From: Ignavibacteriales bacterium | GTDB taxonomy: Bacteria; Bacteroidota; Ignavibacteria; Ignavibacteriales; Melioribacteraceae | Direction: 5' to 3' | Assembly: GCA_027080245.1 (NCBI GenBank) | Contig: JALWSN010000103.1 | Coordinates: 1 to 8,149 of the forward strand | DNA: 8,149 bases | In this document: positions 1 through 6,844 of the stretch, piece by piece | Numbering within the stretch: position 1 is the stretch's first letter | How the letters are laid out: every line of letters begins with the position of its first letter | Position numbers and translations under genes: made by a program | The notes under the pieces: model-generated | Databases searched by the model: none | Told to the model about the DNA's origin: nothing | Seen by the model: only the letters and a program-made list of their open reading frames with translations

Positions 1-114
1 GTTTTAATATCCCTTCAAGCTCGAATCGCTTGGCAAGCCGCAAAATTAATTAAACAAATCAAAAGCAAAAATACCTGCCAAGCTTTTCAAGAACAATGCA
101 AAAATTCGGATTAA
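1..114 (+). CDS. C-terminal end of a protein, weakly UbiA-like (5' partial)
   Basis: The frame starting at base 1 stays open for 37 codons and stops with TAA at 112-114. The peptide begins VLISLQARIAWQ and ends AFQEQCKNSD, so it runs from a hydrophobic stretch into a basic tail rich in Lys and Gln. The spacing of Trp-Gln, Lys-Leu-Ile, Cys and Ala-Phe resembles the cytoplasmic loop before the last membrane helix of UbiA-type prenyltransferases; E. coli UbiA has, from memory, YQQKLI followed by C..AF. If that resemblance is real, the final membrane helix is missing, because the protein ends where the helix should start. The stop is one base from the secA stop on the other strand, so the two genes converge with no room for a terminator between them. 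That the frame is coding is fairly likely. The family assignment is only a suggestion. Confidence 0.5.
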   Translation, partial: VLISLQARIAWQAAKLIKQIKSKNTCQAFQEQCKNSD

Positions 115-115
115 C

Positions 116-3100
116 TTAAACGTTCTTTCCGTGGCAATGTTTGTATTTTTTACCGCTACCGCAGGGGCAGGGATCGTTTCTACCAACTTTAACGGCAACT
201 TTAATCGGTTGTTGCTTACCCCTGTTAGCCGCTTGCTCGGAGGATTCGCTCACGGGAGAAAGCCCCATGTTCGTTACGTTATCCTTAATTGTTCTTAATC
301 TTTTAATCGGGGATTTTGGTTTTTTTTCTTTGATTTCCTCGGGCGCTTCGGGGAAGAATTTGAAGGCGAACTGCAAAATTTCGTCCCGAATTTGAGCGAG
401 CAAATCTAGGAACAGCTCGAAAGCTTCACGTTTGTATTCCACAAGGGGATCCTTTTGCCCGTAAGCGCGCAAACCTATGCCTTCCTTCAAGTCGTCCATT
501 TCGCGCAAATGGTCTTTCCATTTTTCGTCTATTACGCTAAGCACCGCGTAACGTTCTATTCGCGCCATCAAATCCGAGCCGAACATTTCTTCCTTCCGTT
601 CGTAGAATTCTTTGGCGGCTTCAATTATTTTTTGCTTAACTCCGTCCGGTCCCAATTTCTCAAATTCTTCCGGCTCAAATTTTACGTCCACCAACAAATG
701 TTGCAAAACGCTTGCGTGCAGCGCCTCTATTTGCAAATCGTCGTAATATTTTTCAATCAGTTCATCAACAAAATCTTCAAGATATTCAAATATTTCGGTT
801 TTTAATCTTTCCCCTTTAAGAGCTTGCCTACGCTTGTTGTAAATCACTTCGCGTTGCTGGTTCATCACGTCGTCGTATTCCAGCAATCGTTTACGAATTG
901 CGAAGTTGTTTTCCTCTACTTTCTTCTGCGCTCTTTCAACGGATTTAGTAATCATTGGATGTTCGATTGCTTCGCCTTCTTTCATTCCAAGCCGGCTCAT
1001 TATGTTGGTAACCCTGTCGCTGCCAAAAAGGCGCATTAGATCGTCTTCGAGAGAAATAAAGAATTTTGAAGTTCCGGGATCGCCCTGCCTTCCTGCGCGA
1101 CCGCGCAGCTGGCGGTCTATTCGCCTGCTTTCGTGGCGTTCGGTGCCTAAAATGTAAAGTCCGCCTTTTTCCACTACTCCCGGACCCAGCTTAATATCCG
1201 TGCCCCTGCCCGCCATATTTGTCGCTATTGTAACCGCCCCCGGTTGACCTGCGTAAGCGACAATTTCGGCTTCGCGCTGGTGGTGTTTGGCATTCAAAAC
1301 GTTGTGGGGCACTCCCTGCCTTTTAAGCATGCGGCTTAAAGTTTCCGAAACCTCCACGCTTGTAGTGCCCACAAGCACTGGTCTGCGTTGCTCGCGCAGC
1401 TCTTTTATTTTTTGAATTATTGCATTGTACTTTTCGCGCTTTGTTCTGTAAATGGCGTCTTCCTCGTCAACCCTTATTACCGGTTTGTTTGTGGGAACAA
1501 CCACCACTTCAAGTTTGTAAATCTGGTAAAACTCCGCCTCTTCCGTCTCCGCAGTTCCGGTCATTCCGGCTAATTTATTGTAAAGACGGAAATAATTTTG
1601 AAGAGTAATTGTTGCCAGTGTTTGCGTGTCCCGCTCAACCTTTACGTTCTCCTTTGCCTCAATTGCCTGGTGCAAGCCGTCGGAATACCGCCTGCCGGCT
1701 AAGATTCTCCCCGTAAACTCGTCCACAATCGCAATCTTTCCGTCCTCGGTAACTACGTACTCGTCGTCTTTTTCGAAGAGTGTGTAAGCTTTAAGCAGCT
1801 GATTTATTGTGTGAATTCTGTCGCTCCGCTCGCTGTATAGATGGTAAAGCTTGTCTTTTTTCTTTACTTTTTCTTCTTCGGAAAGGTTGGGGTCGTTTTC
1901 AATTTCGCTGATTTCTTCTCCCAAATCCGGCAACACAAAGAAATCCGGTCCTTCGGGCGAACCCGCGGCAAGTTCTTCGCGCCCTTTTTCAGTTAGATTA
2001 ATTGTGTTGTTGCGTTCGTCGATTGCGTAATAAAGTTCCTCGTCTATTTCGGGCATTCTTTTCTCGTTCTCGCGCAGGAACTCCATTTCCGTAGATTGCA
2101 TTAGCTTCTTGTATTCCGGCTCGGAAAACAATTTAATTAACTTCTTGTTTTTAGGGAATCCCCTGTGAGCGCGTAGCAACAAAATTCCTGCTTGCTCTCT
2201 ATCCTTAGGGTCTCCTGTTTTCAGTAGTTCCTCGGCTTCCTGCACTATTTTTGCCACCAGGGAGGATTGTTTCCTGAAAAGCCTTTCAACACGCGGTTTC
2301 ATTTCATAAAACTTGTGTTCGCTTGTCTCCACCGGACCGGAAATAATCAACGGCGTCCGCGCTTCGTCAATCAATACGGAATCTACCTCGTCCACAATTG
2401 CGTAATTGTGTCCCCGCTGAACAATTTGGTCCTCGCTTATTGCCATGTTGCCGCGCAAGACGCCGAACCCGACTTCGTTGTTCGTGCCGTAAGTAATGTC
2501 GCATTGGTAAGCTTTTTTGCGCTGCTCCGTGTCCATGTCGGAAAGAATTACGCCCACGGTTAAGCCGTGAAATTTAAATATCTCTCCCATCCACTGGCTG
2601 TCGCGTTTGGCGAGATAATCGTTAACGGTAACAAGGTGAACCCCGCGGCCAGTAAGAGCGTTCAAGTAAAGTGGCAGAACAGCTACGAGAGTTTTTCCTT
2701 CGCCCGTAGCCATTTCGGCTATTTTACCCTGATGCAGAACAATTCCACCTAAAAGCTGAACGTCGTAAGGAACCATATCCCAGGTTATTTTGTTGCCCGT
2801 AACTTCCCAGCTTTTTCCTAAGAGATGCTGACATGTTGCTTTAACCACGGCAAAAGCTTCAGGAAGTATTTCGTTTAAGATTTCTTCGTAACGTTCCGTT
2901 AACTCCTTTTCAAGCTCTTCCAATTCTTCTCTAATTTCAGCAACGTTCTCCGGCGGCGTGTCCAACTGCAACAAAGCGTTTAATTCGTCGATTTTTTCGC
3001 GAAGTTCTTTTGTTTCTTCATTGATTTTTTCTTTGAATTCGGCAGTCTTCGTGCGGAGTTCGTCGTCCGAAAGGTCTTTTATTTTTTCGTATTCCTCATT

Positions 3101-3184
3101 AATTTCGTCCACAATAGGCCAAAGCTCTTTTAGAGCTTTCGTGTTTTTGTCGCCAAATATTTTTTTAATTATGCCGTTTAGCAT
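116..3184 (-). CDS. secA: Protein translocase ATPase subunit SecA
   Basis: SecA is the ATPase motor that binds preproteins and pushes them through SecYEG. Visible landmarks: Walker A MATGEGKT (158-165); Walker B DEVD (265-268) with IDEARTPL behind it (272-279); GMTGTA (540-545); TNMAGRGTDIKLG (655-667); the arginine-finger block (680-704); and a zinc-binding tail CPC...CH (C1006, C1008, C1017, H1018). At 1022 residues it is about 120 longer than E. coli SecA. The extra length is a charged, probably coiled-coil insert near 52-104, a short insert near 123-138, and extra residues between 284 and 385, as is usual in FCB-group SecA. The ATG at 3184 is supported by GGAG (CTCC at 3193-3196 on +) eight bases upstream and by the expected N-terminus MLNGIIKKIFG. 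One oddity: the normally conserved GFDYLRDNM reads GFGVLRGNM at 239-247. The gene is probably monocistronic, converging with the gene at 1-114. Confidence 0.98.
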   Translation of the reverse strand: MLNGIIKKIFGDKNTKALKELWPIVDEINEEYEKIKDLSDDELRTKTAEFKEKINEETKELREKIDELNALLQLDTPPENVAEIREELEELEKELTERYEEILNEILPEAFAVVKATCQHLLGKSWEVTGNKITWDMVPYDVQLLGGIVLHQGKIAEMATGEGKTLVAVLPLYLNALTGRGVHLVTVNDYLAKRDSQWMGEIFKFHGLTVGVILSDMDTEQRKKAYQCDITYGTNNEVGFGVLRGNMAISEDQIVQRGHNYAIVDEVDSVLIDEARTPLIISGPVETSEHKFYEMKPRVERLFRKQSSLVAKIVQEAEELLKTGDPKDREQAGILLLRAHRGFPKNKKLIKLFSEPEYKKLMQSTEMEFLRENEKRMPEIDEELYYAIDERNNTINLTEKGREELAAGSPEGPDFFVLPDLGEEISEIENDPNLSEEEKVKKKDKLYHLYSERSDRIHTINQLLKAYTLFEKDDEYVVTEDGKIAIVDEFTGRILAGRRYSDGLHQAIEAKENVKVERDTQTLATITLQNYFRLYNKLAGMTGTAETEEAEFYQIYKLEVVVVPTNKPVIRVDEEDAIYRTKREKYNAIIQKIKELREQRRPVLVGTTSVEVSETLSRMLKRQGVPHNVLNAKHHQREAEIVAYAGQPGAVTIATNMAGRGTDIKLGPGVVEKGGLYILGTERHESRRIDRQLRGRAGRQGDPGTSKFFISLEDDLMRLFGSDRVTNIMSRLGMKEGEAIEHPMITKSVERAQKKVEENNFAIRKRLLEYDDVMNQQREVIYNKRRQALKGERLKTEIFEYLEDFVDELIEKYYDDLQIEALHASVLQHLLVDVKFEPEEFEKLGPDGVKQKIIEAAKEFYERKEEMFGSDLMARIERYAVLSVIDEKWKDHLREMDDLKEGIGLRAYGQKDPLVEYKREAFELFLDLLAQIRDEILQFAFKFFPEAPEEIKEKKPKSPIKRLRTIKDNVTNMGLSPVSESSEQAANRGKQQPIKVAVKVGRNDPCPCGSGKKYKHCHGKNV

Positions 3185-3211
3185 TCCGTTTTCTCCAAAT
3201 TTTTAGAACTT

Positions 3212-3243
3212 TAAACTTAAATAAAGGCTTGTCTAAATGCAAA
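3212..3243 (-). promoter_or_regulatory. Probable secA promoter, Bacteroidota type
   Basis: On the minus strand TTTG (CAAA at 3240-3243) is followed after exactly 20 bases by TAAGTTTA (TAAACTTA at 3212-3219). This matches the Bacteroidota consensus, TTTG at -33 and TAnnTTTG at -7, except for the last base of the -7 box. Transcription would start near 3205 and give a leader of about 20 bases carrying the secA ribosome binding site. The spacing is the same as at the candidate promoter at 6796-6827, which supports both. It is a sequence match only. Confidence 0.45.
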
Positions 3244-3284
3244 AAGTTCAGTCCTCTTCAGTATGGGGTAGATTCAACCATCAT

Positions 3285-3414
3285 TTGCTACAAAGGTTAC
3301 GTTCCTACGGGACTGAGTCCAAAGCGGGAGAATATCTTTGTAGGATGCAAAATAACAAAACAAATAGAGCTCCAGCGGAGCTGAACTTGCAGAGGATGAT
3401 ACTTCTTCTCCCGC
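3285..3414. repeat. Composite palindromic intergenic repeat
   Basis: Three inverted repeats sit in about 130 bases. CTACAAAG at 3288-3295 is matched perfectly by CTTTGTAG at 3336-3343. GCGGGAGAA at 3324-3332 is matched perfectly by TTCTCCCGC at 3406-3414. AGCTCC-AGC-GGAGCT at 3368-3382 forms a tight hairpin. The first two pairs interleave (a, b, a', b'), so in one RNA molecule they would form a pseudoknot or compete. GTTCCTACGGGACTGAG (3301-3317) and GCTCCAGCGGAGCTGAA (3369-3385) look like diverged copies of one core. Similar pieces, CTACAAAG with a CCTACGG palindrome, are to my recollection scattered between genes in Bacteroidota and Ignavibacteria genomes. I infer a degenerate copy of a dispersed non-coding repeat. 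The open frame across it (3237-3488) is not a credible gene. Confidence 0.55.
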
Positions 3415-3458
3415 ATTCTGCAATATTCGCCGTAACAAGTCCGTCTCTTACTTCTCAA

Positions 3459-3486
3459 CTTTTTCTCTTTTTTTTTCTCTTTCTCT
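3459..3486. other. 28-base uninterrupted pyrimidine tract
   Basis: The plus strand has only C and T from 3459 to 3486, and the pyrimidine bias continues back to about 3441 with four interruptions. On the minus strand, the secA strand, it is an A/G-rich tract roughly 250 bases upstream of the probable secA start site. Its role is unknown. It could simply flank the palindromic repeat. Confidence 0.5.
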
Positions 3487-3926
3487 AGTTAATAGCCAAA
3501 CTTGAGCGTCCCGATAAATTGGAATTAGGTCGCGACAAGCTGGATGAATGCATTGGTAAATGAATGGATTTGAAATTGGATTTTTTCCATCAAATACTTA
3601 CTTATTTTACAAAAGAGATAAGCTAATAAGGTTTTGGGGCTTTGTGGCTTTTTGTTACTAAGGTTTAAGTTTTAAAATAAGGTTTGATTTATTTGAGTTA
3701 ATCAAAATTAAAATATCTTTTTTCCGATACACTCTTTTATGCCCCATTTATTCAATAATCGAATCATCCTACTTACGAAAGAACGTCCGGGTTGGATTGT
3801 AAGAAGGTCTTAAAAAATAAATCTTAAGTAAGCAGATTATTGAGCTTGGCGCATTTAGGGGATGCACAACGTTCCTTTCGAAGTTCGTCGGGGGAATTTA
3901 ACAATAACGTTCCGGCAAAAAAGTGA
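3487..3926. other. AT-rich non-coding stretch between mlaD and the repeat
   Basis: I see no credible gene here on either strand. The stretch is AT-rich and stop-rich. It contains a perfect 8-base palindrome GTCGCGAC (3529-3536), a weak terminator candidate (3812-3838), and a direct repeat AACGTTCC at 3868-3875 and 3906-3913, 38 bases apart, with a related AACGTCCGG at 3782-3790. The end of this stretch nearest mlaD is the 3' untranslated region of the mla operon. No tRNA-like or other structured RNA could be recognised by eye. Confidence 0.5.
3812..3838 (-). terminator. Weak candidate terminator of the mla operon
   Basis: Read on the minus strand, AATCT and AGATT form a five-base-pair stem with a nine-base loop, followed directly by TATTTTTT. 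It lies about 90 bases past the mlaD stop. The stem is short and AT-rich, so this is a tentative call. No stronger hairpin with a T-run was found closer to the stop codon. Confidence 0.25.
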
Positions 3927-5003
3927 TTATTTTTTCTCAACCGAATCTTTACGGGTTTTTGAATTTTTCTTTAAAATATTCAATTTTTCCTCCAAATCGC
4001 GCAGCTCAAGAATTCTTTTCCCAAGTTCGTTTGCTTGTTTGTTCAACAAATTAATTTTGTCGTCAATTTCTTTTTCGTACTTTGTTTTTTGCCAGTAACC
4101 TCTCTGCTCGAAATACCCTTTGAATAACCAATTGTGTTTAAGCGCCTCCATGTCTTCGGCAAACGAAGCCGCTCCTTGCTGAGCGAAATCAGTTGTAGCG
4201 ACAAGATTATTAATAACGATTTGAAGCGAATCGTAAACACCTCGGTCGTTAATCAGCGCCCCAAGTACTCCTTGTCCGCTTTTCACCTGATTGATGATGT
4301 TCTTTACGTCTGCCATCGAGCTGTCGATATTGGCGATGATGCTTGCGACTCCGGCGCCCGTCTTAACGATGAAATCCGTTATTTCTGATAGCCTGCCCGT
4401 CATCACTACAAGAGAAGTGTCCGCGCTTTTAAGAATTTTAACCGACTGCAGGTAGAGAGCATCGTCGTTAATTAATTTACCTAACGTTCCTTTCCCTCTA
4501 TTAACTTTCGCTACGGCCTGGGCTAAATTAAAAGTCAAATCCTTTAAATAACCGATTACTCCTTTTGTTTGAATAATTATTTGCGTAATGCTTAACGGTT
4601 CTCTGGATTTTATTACGCCGCCGTTTTTCACCACTTCCAAATTGGGAGATCCCGGAGAAATCGAAATAATCTTGCTGCCAATTAATCCTTCCGTTTCAAT
4701 GCTGGCTTTGCTATCGAGCCGAATAAAGTTACTCAAATCTTTCTCAATATTCATCACAACTTCCACTTTGCCGTTACCGCCTTCGACCAAACGAACATCC
4801 TTAACGACGCCAACTTTTAATCCGCTCAATCTAACGGCAGCCCCGCTACGCAAGCCAACCACGTCGTCGAAATACGTTCTAATGGTAATGCTTTTTGTAA
4901 ACAAGGATTCCTTATTTCCTACTAAAAAGACGGCAATTACAAACAAGACTGTTCCGAGGAAAATAAAAATTCCTAATTTTGCTCCTTCTAAATGTTTTGT
5001 CAT
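3927..5003 (-). CDS. mlaD: MlaD-like MCE-domain lipid-binding protein
   Basis: This is the periplasmic, membrane-anchored substrate-binding subunit of an MCE/Mla-type lipid transporter. In the family, MCE domains form a ring that passes phospholipid between the MlaFE pump and the outer membrane. Seen here: a short N-terminal cytoplasmic piece, one membrane helix (about 11-29) and an MCE domain (about 37-118) with YFDDVVGLRSGAAVRLSGLK near its start. A long helical region follows, carrying two copies of a G-x-G-x-L-G-x-L-I-N-D motif (170-184 and 243-257), then LKHNWLFKGYFEQRGYW (288-304) and a Lys/Glu/Leu-rich coiled coil to about 346. That tail is typical of Bacteroidota-type MCE proteins; E. 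coli MlaD is much shorter at about 183 residues. The ATG at 5003 has GGAG (CTCC at 5011-5014) seven bases upstream, and the mlaF stop lies only 12 bases away, so translation is in one operon. No MlaC or MlaA partner is present in the window. Confidence 0.93.
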   Translation of the reverse strand: MTKHLEGAKLGIFIFLGTVLFVIAVFLVGNKESLFTKSITIRTYFDDVVGLRSGAAVRLSGLKVGVVKDVRLVEGGNGKVEVVMNIEKDLSNFIRLDSKASIETEGLIGSKIISISPGSPNLEVVKNGGVIKSREPLSITQIIIQTKGVIGYLKDLTFNLAQAVAKVNRGKGTLGKLINDDALYLQSVKILKSADTSLVVMTGRLSEITDFIVKTGAGVASIIANIDSSMADVKNIINQVKSGQGVLGALINDRGVYDSLQIVINNLVATTDFAQQGAASFAEDMEALKHNWLFKGYFEQRGYWQKTKYEKEIDDKINLLNKQANELGKRILELRDLEEKLNILKKNSKTRKDSVEKK

Positions 5004-5015
5004 TACTGAACTCCG

Positions 5016-5765
5016 TTAAGCAGTTATTATTTCTTGGCTAAAAAAGTTTCGCAGGAAAATATCGTCCGAGGCTTTTAACTCTTCGATTGTGCCTCTGAAT
5101 TTAATTTTCCCATCGACTAAAAATATTGCCCTATCGGCAATAATGTTGGCGCAAATAAGATCGTGCGTAACCACAATGGACGTCATTTGAAATTGATTTT
5201 GCAAATCCCTTATTAGCGAGCTAATTTCTTTTGCCGTCAGGGGGTCAAGCCCCGTTGTCGGCTCGTCGTAGAACATTATTTCCGGTTCCGTAATAATGCT
5301 GCGGGCAAGCCCTATTCTCTTTCTCATTCCGCCCGAAAGTTCCGAAGGCATTTTGTCGATTGCTTCGCCAAGCCCAACCAGGTCCAAAGCTCTTAGCGTT
5401 TTTTCTTTAATTTCTCCTTCGGTAAAATTAAAGTTTCTACGTAAGGGGAATTCAAGATTTTCCCGCACGGTCATTGAATCGTACAAAGCCGCTCCTTGAA
5501 ATAAGAATCCTGTTTTTTTTCTGATTTTGTTCAGCTCCTTAGTTTTCAATTTAGTCACATCTTTTCCGTCAATAAAAATTCTTCCTTCGTCGGGTTTAAG
5601 CAAGCCAATTACGCACTTAAGCAAAACGCTTTTACCCGTACCGCTGCGCCCGAATACGACGAGGTTTTCCCCTTCGCAAACGTTTATCGAGACGCCGTCC
5701 AAAACAACGAGCTCGCCAAATTTTTTGGTTAAATTTTCTATTTTAATTTTTTCTATCCGGGCCAT
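5016..5765 (-). CDS. mlaF: MlaF-like ABC transporter ATPase
   Basis: This is the cytoplasmic ATPase of the Mla/MCE lipid transporter and powers the MlaE permease. Residues are counted from the ATG at 5765. Walker A GRSGTGKS is at 39-46, the Q-loop FQGAALYDSMTV at 89-100, the ABC signature LSGGMRKR at 143-150, Walker B IMFYDEPTTGLDP at 163-175, and the switch His in VTHD near 201. The GAALYDSMTVREN segment and LSGGMRKR are characteristic of the MlaF/Ttg2A branch rather than of generic importers. The start is uncertain: an in-frame GTG at 5771 would add two residues. Neither has a clear ribosome binding site, and the reading overlaps the end of mlaE by 13 bases (19 with GTG), which suggests translational coupling. 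MlaD follows after 12 bases. Family identity is secure. Substrate direction cannot be read from the sequence. Confidence 0.96.
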   Translation of the reverse strand: MARIEKIKIENLTKKFGELVVLDGVSINVCEGENLVVFGRSGTGKSVLLKCVIGLLKPDEGRIFIDGKDVTKLKTKELNKIRKKTGFLFQGAALYDSMTVRENLEFPLRRNFNFTEGEIKEKTLRALDLVGLGEAIDKMPSELSGGMRKRIGLARSIITEPEIMFYDEPTTGLDPLTAKEISSLIRDLQNQFQMTSIVVTHDLICANIIADRAIFLVDGKIKFRGTIEELKASDDIFLRNFFSQEIITA

Positions 5766-6556
5766 ATCCACAAAGTAATTTTAACAAGGACTGTGTCGAA
5801 AAGTAAAATTAAAAGGGAAGAAAGCACAACAGCGGTTGTGGAGGCTTTTCCAACTCCTTCAGTGCCGCCTTCGGCGGTAAAGCCTTTGTAAGCTCCAACA
5901 AGCCCAACAAGGTAGCCAAAGACAAAAGTTTTAATTACTCCCGGCAACAAATCCTTTAATTGAATGGCGTTTATTACCGAGTTCTTGTAATACTCAAAAC
6001 TCATCCCTTGTGAAATTATTACGCCAATGTATCCGCCCAAAATAGCGAGGAAAATTACGTAAACGGTAAGGAGCGGCAAAATCATCGTCGTTGCGATTAT
6101 CCTTGTAACCACAAGGTATTTGAAGGGATTAACCGCCGAAACTTCCATTGCGTCTATTTGTTCCGTTACCCGCATCGAGCCAAGCTCCGCGCCAATGCCG
6201 GAACTGACCCTGCCGGCAAAAATCAAAGCGGTGATAACCGGACCAAGTTCCCGCACAACCGAAAGGGCGACCGTGCCGGGCAAATAATCCGACGCCCCGA
6301 ACCTCGCAAACACCGGCTGACTTTGCAGCGCCAAAACCAAGCCAATAATGAAGCCGGTAACGCTAACTATCGGAAAAGTTTTTACGCCAAGCTCGACCAT
6401 GTGTTTTTTAATTTCCGCAATATCATAAGGTGGAACAAAAACCTGTCTTAAAAATCTGAAGCTAAATATTGTTAGCCCTGTAACAGTGGCAAAAAAATTG
6501 AAAAGTCTCTCGGGAAAATCGAGGTTCTTCTTAAAAATTAATTTGGGCAGTTCCAT
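5753..6556 (-). CDS. mlaE: MlaE-like lipid ABC transporter permease
   Basis: This is the inner-membrane permease of the Mla/MCE system (MlaE/YrbE family) and pairs with MlaF and the MCE ring. It has 267 residues, the usual length. It carries the family blocks RELGPVITALIFAGR (102-116), AELGSMRVTEQIDAMEV (123-139), NPFKYLVV (143-150) and GGTEGVGKASTTAVV (230-244). The N-terminus is an amphipathic interface helix, and hydrophobic segments lie near 60-80, 92-116, 148-183, 203-223 and 240-264. The ATG at 6556 is the first gene of the operon; only a weak AGAG lies just before it. The last codons (...LWIWPG, TAG at 5755-5753) overlap the mlaF start. This is the promoter-proximal gene of a three-gene operon divergent from the LolA-like gene. 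Confidence 0.95.
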   Translation of the reverse strand: MELPKLIFKKNLDFPERLFNFFATVTGLTIFSFRFLRQVFVPPYDIAEIKKHMVELGVKTFPIVSVTGFIIGLVLALQSQPVFARFGASDYLPGTVALSVVRELGPVITALIFAGRVSSGIGAELGSMRVTEQIDAMEVSAVNPFKYLVVTRIIATTMILPLLTVYVIFLAILGGYIGVIISQGMSFEYYKNSVINAIQLKDLLPGVIKTFVFGYLVGLVGAYKGFTAEGGTEGVGKASTTAVVLSSLLILLFDTVLVKITLWIWPG

Positions 6557-6633
6557 TCTTACTCTTTGAGATTTTAAGTATTTAAAAATAGTAAAACTCT
6601 TTGAAAGAAAACATTAAAAATCGCTTTGCTTTA

Positions 6634-6685
6634 CAAAATTAAAGAAGAAAAAAGCATGCGATAATTCAATTGACGCGCTTGAATT
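6634..6685 (-). promoter_or_regulatory. Candidate mla operon promoter with adjacent inverted repeat
   Basis: On the minus strand TAATTTTG (CAAAATTA at 6634-6641) matches the -7 consensus TAnnTTTG exactly, about 78 bases before the mlaE ATG. A TTTG -33 box is lacking at the expected distance. In that place a perfect inverted repeat AATTCAA-N9-TTGAATT lies at 6663-6685, which could be a regulator site. The leader also holds a direct repeat ACTCTTTGA at 6561-6569 and 6596-6604. All of this rests on sequence pattern alone. Confidence 0.3.
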
Positions 6686-6795
6686 CTATTGTCTTCTGCC
6701 CGAAATCTCGTCGCGCTTTAATAACTTTAGACCTTTTAGCCTTTCCGCCACTGTGTTAATCCTTTTACTTCATTGTCGCGGCTTAAGTAAATTAA

Positions 6796-6827
6796 TTTGC
6801 TTTTTATTTTCAATTAGAGTATTTTTG
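6796..6827 (+). promoter_or_regulatory. Bacteroidota-type promoter of the LolA-like gene
   Basis: TTTG at 6796-6799 is followed after 20 bases by TATTTTTG at 6820-6827, an exact match to the Bacteroidota TTTG / TAnnTTTG promoter. Transcription would begin near 6834, leaving a leader of only about 28 bases before the ATG at 6862. The leader has no obvious Shine-Dalgarno sequence, which is common in this group. Confidence 0.5.
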
Positions 6828-6844
6828 ACTGAACGATTGGTCAA
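6825..6844. promoter_or_regulatory. TetR-like operator candidate over the -7 box and start site
   Basis: A perfect inverted repeat TTGAC-N10-GTCAA lies at 6825-6844, with CTGAACGATTGG between the arms. The size and the arms resemble palindromes bound by TetR-family repressors. It overlaps the last three bases of the -7 box and the predicted transcription start, a position where a bound protein would block initiation. No regulator gene is visible in the window, so the family of the binder is a guess. Confidence 0.35.

Noticed and set aside
3237..3488. Open frame of 83 codons on the plus strand between secA and mlaD
   Set aside because: It runs straight through the palindromic repeat and the pyrimidine tract, has no ribosome binding site, and its product ends in a run of Phe and Leu created by the tract.
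3509..3536. CCGATAAATTGG followed by GTCGCGAC as a possible hairpin terminator
   Set aside because: The first pairing needs a G-T pair and leaves almost no loop, the second is a short self-palindrome, and no T-run follows on either strand.
4588..5019. 143-codon plus-strand frame opposite mlaD
   Set aside because: It is antisense to a certain MCE protein, with low-complexity Ser/Thr/Pro/Leu composition and no upstream signals. It is a shadow of the real gene.
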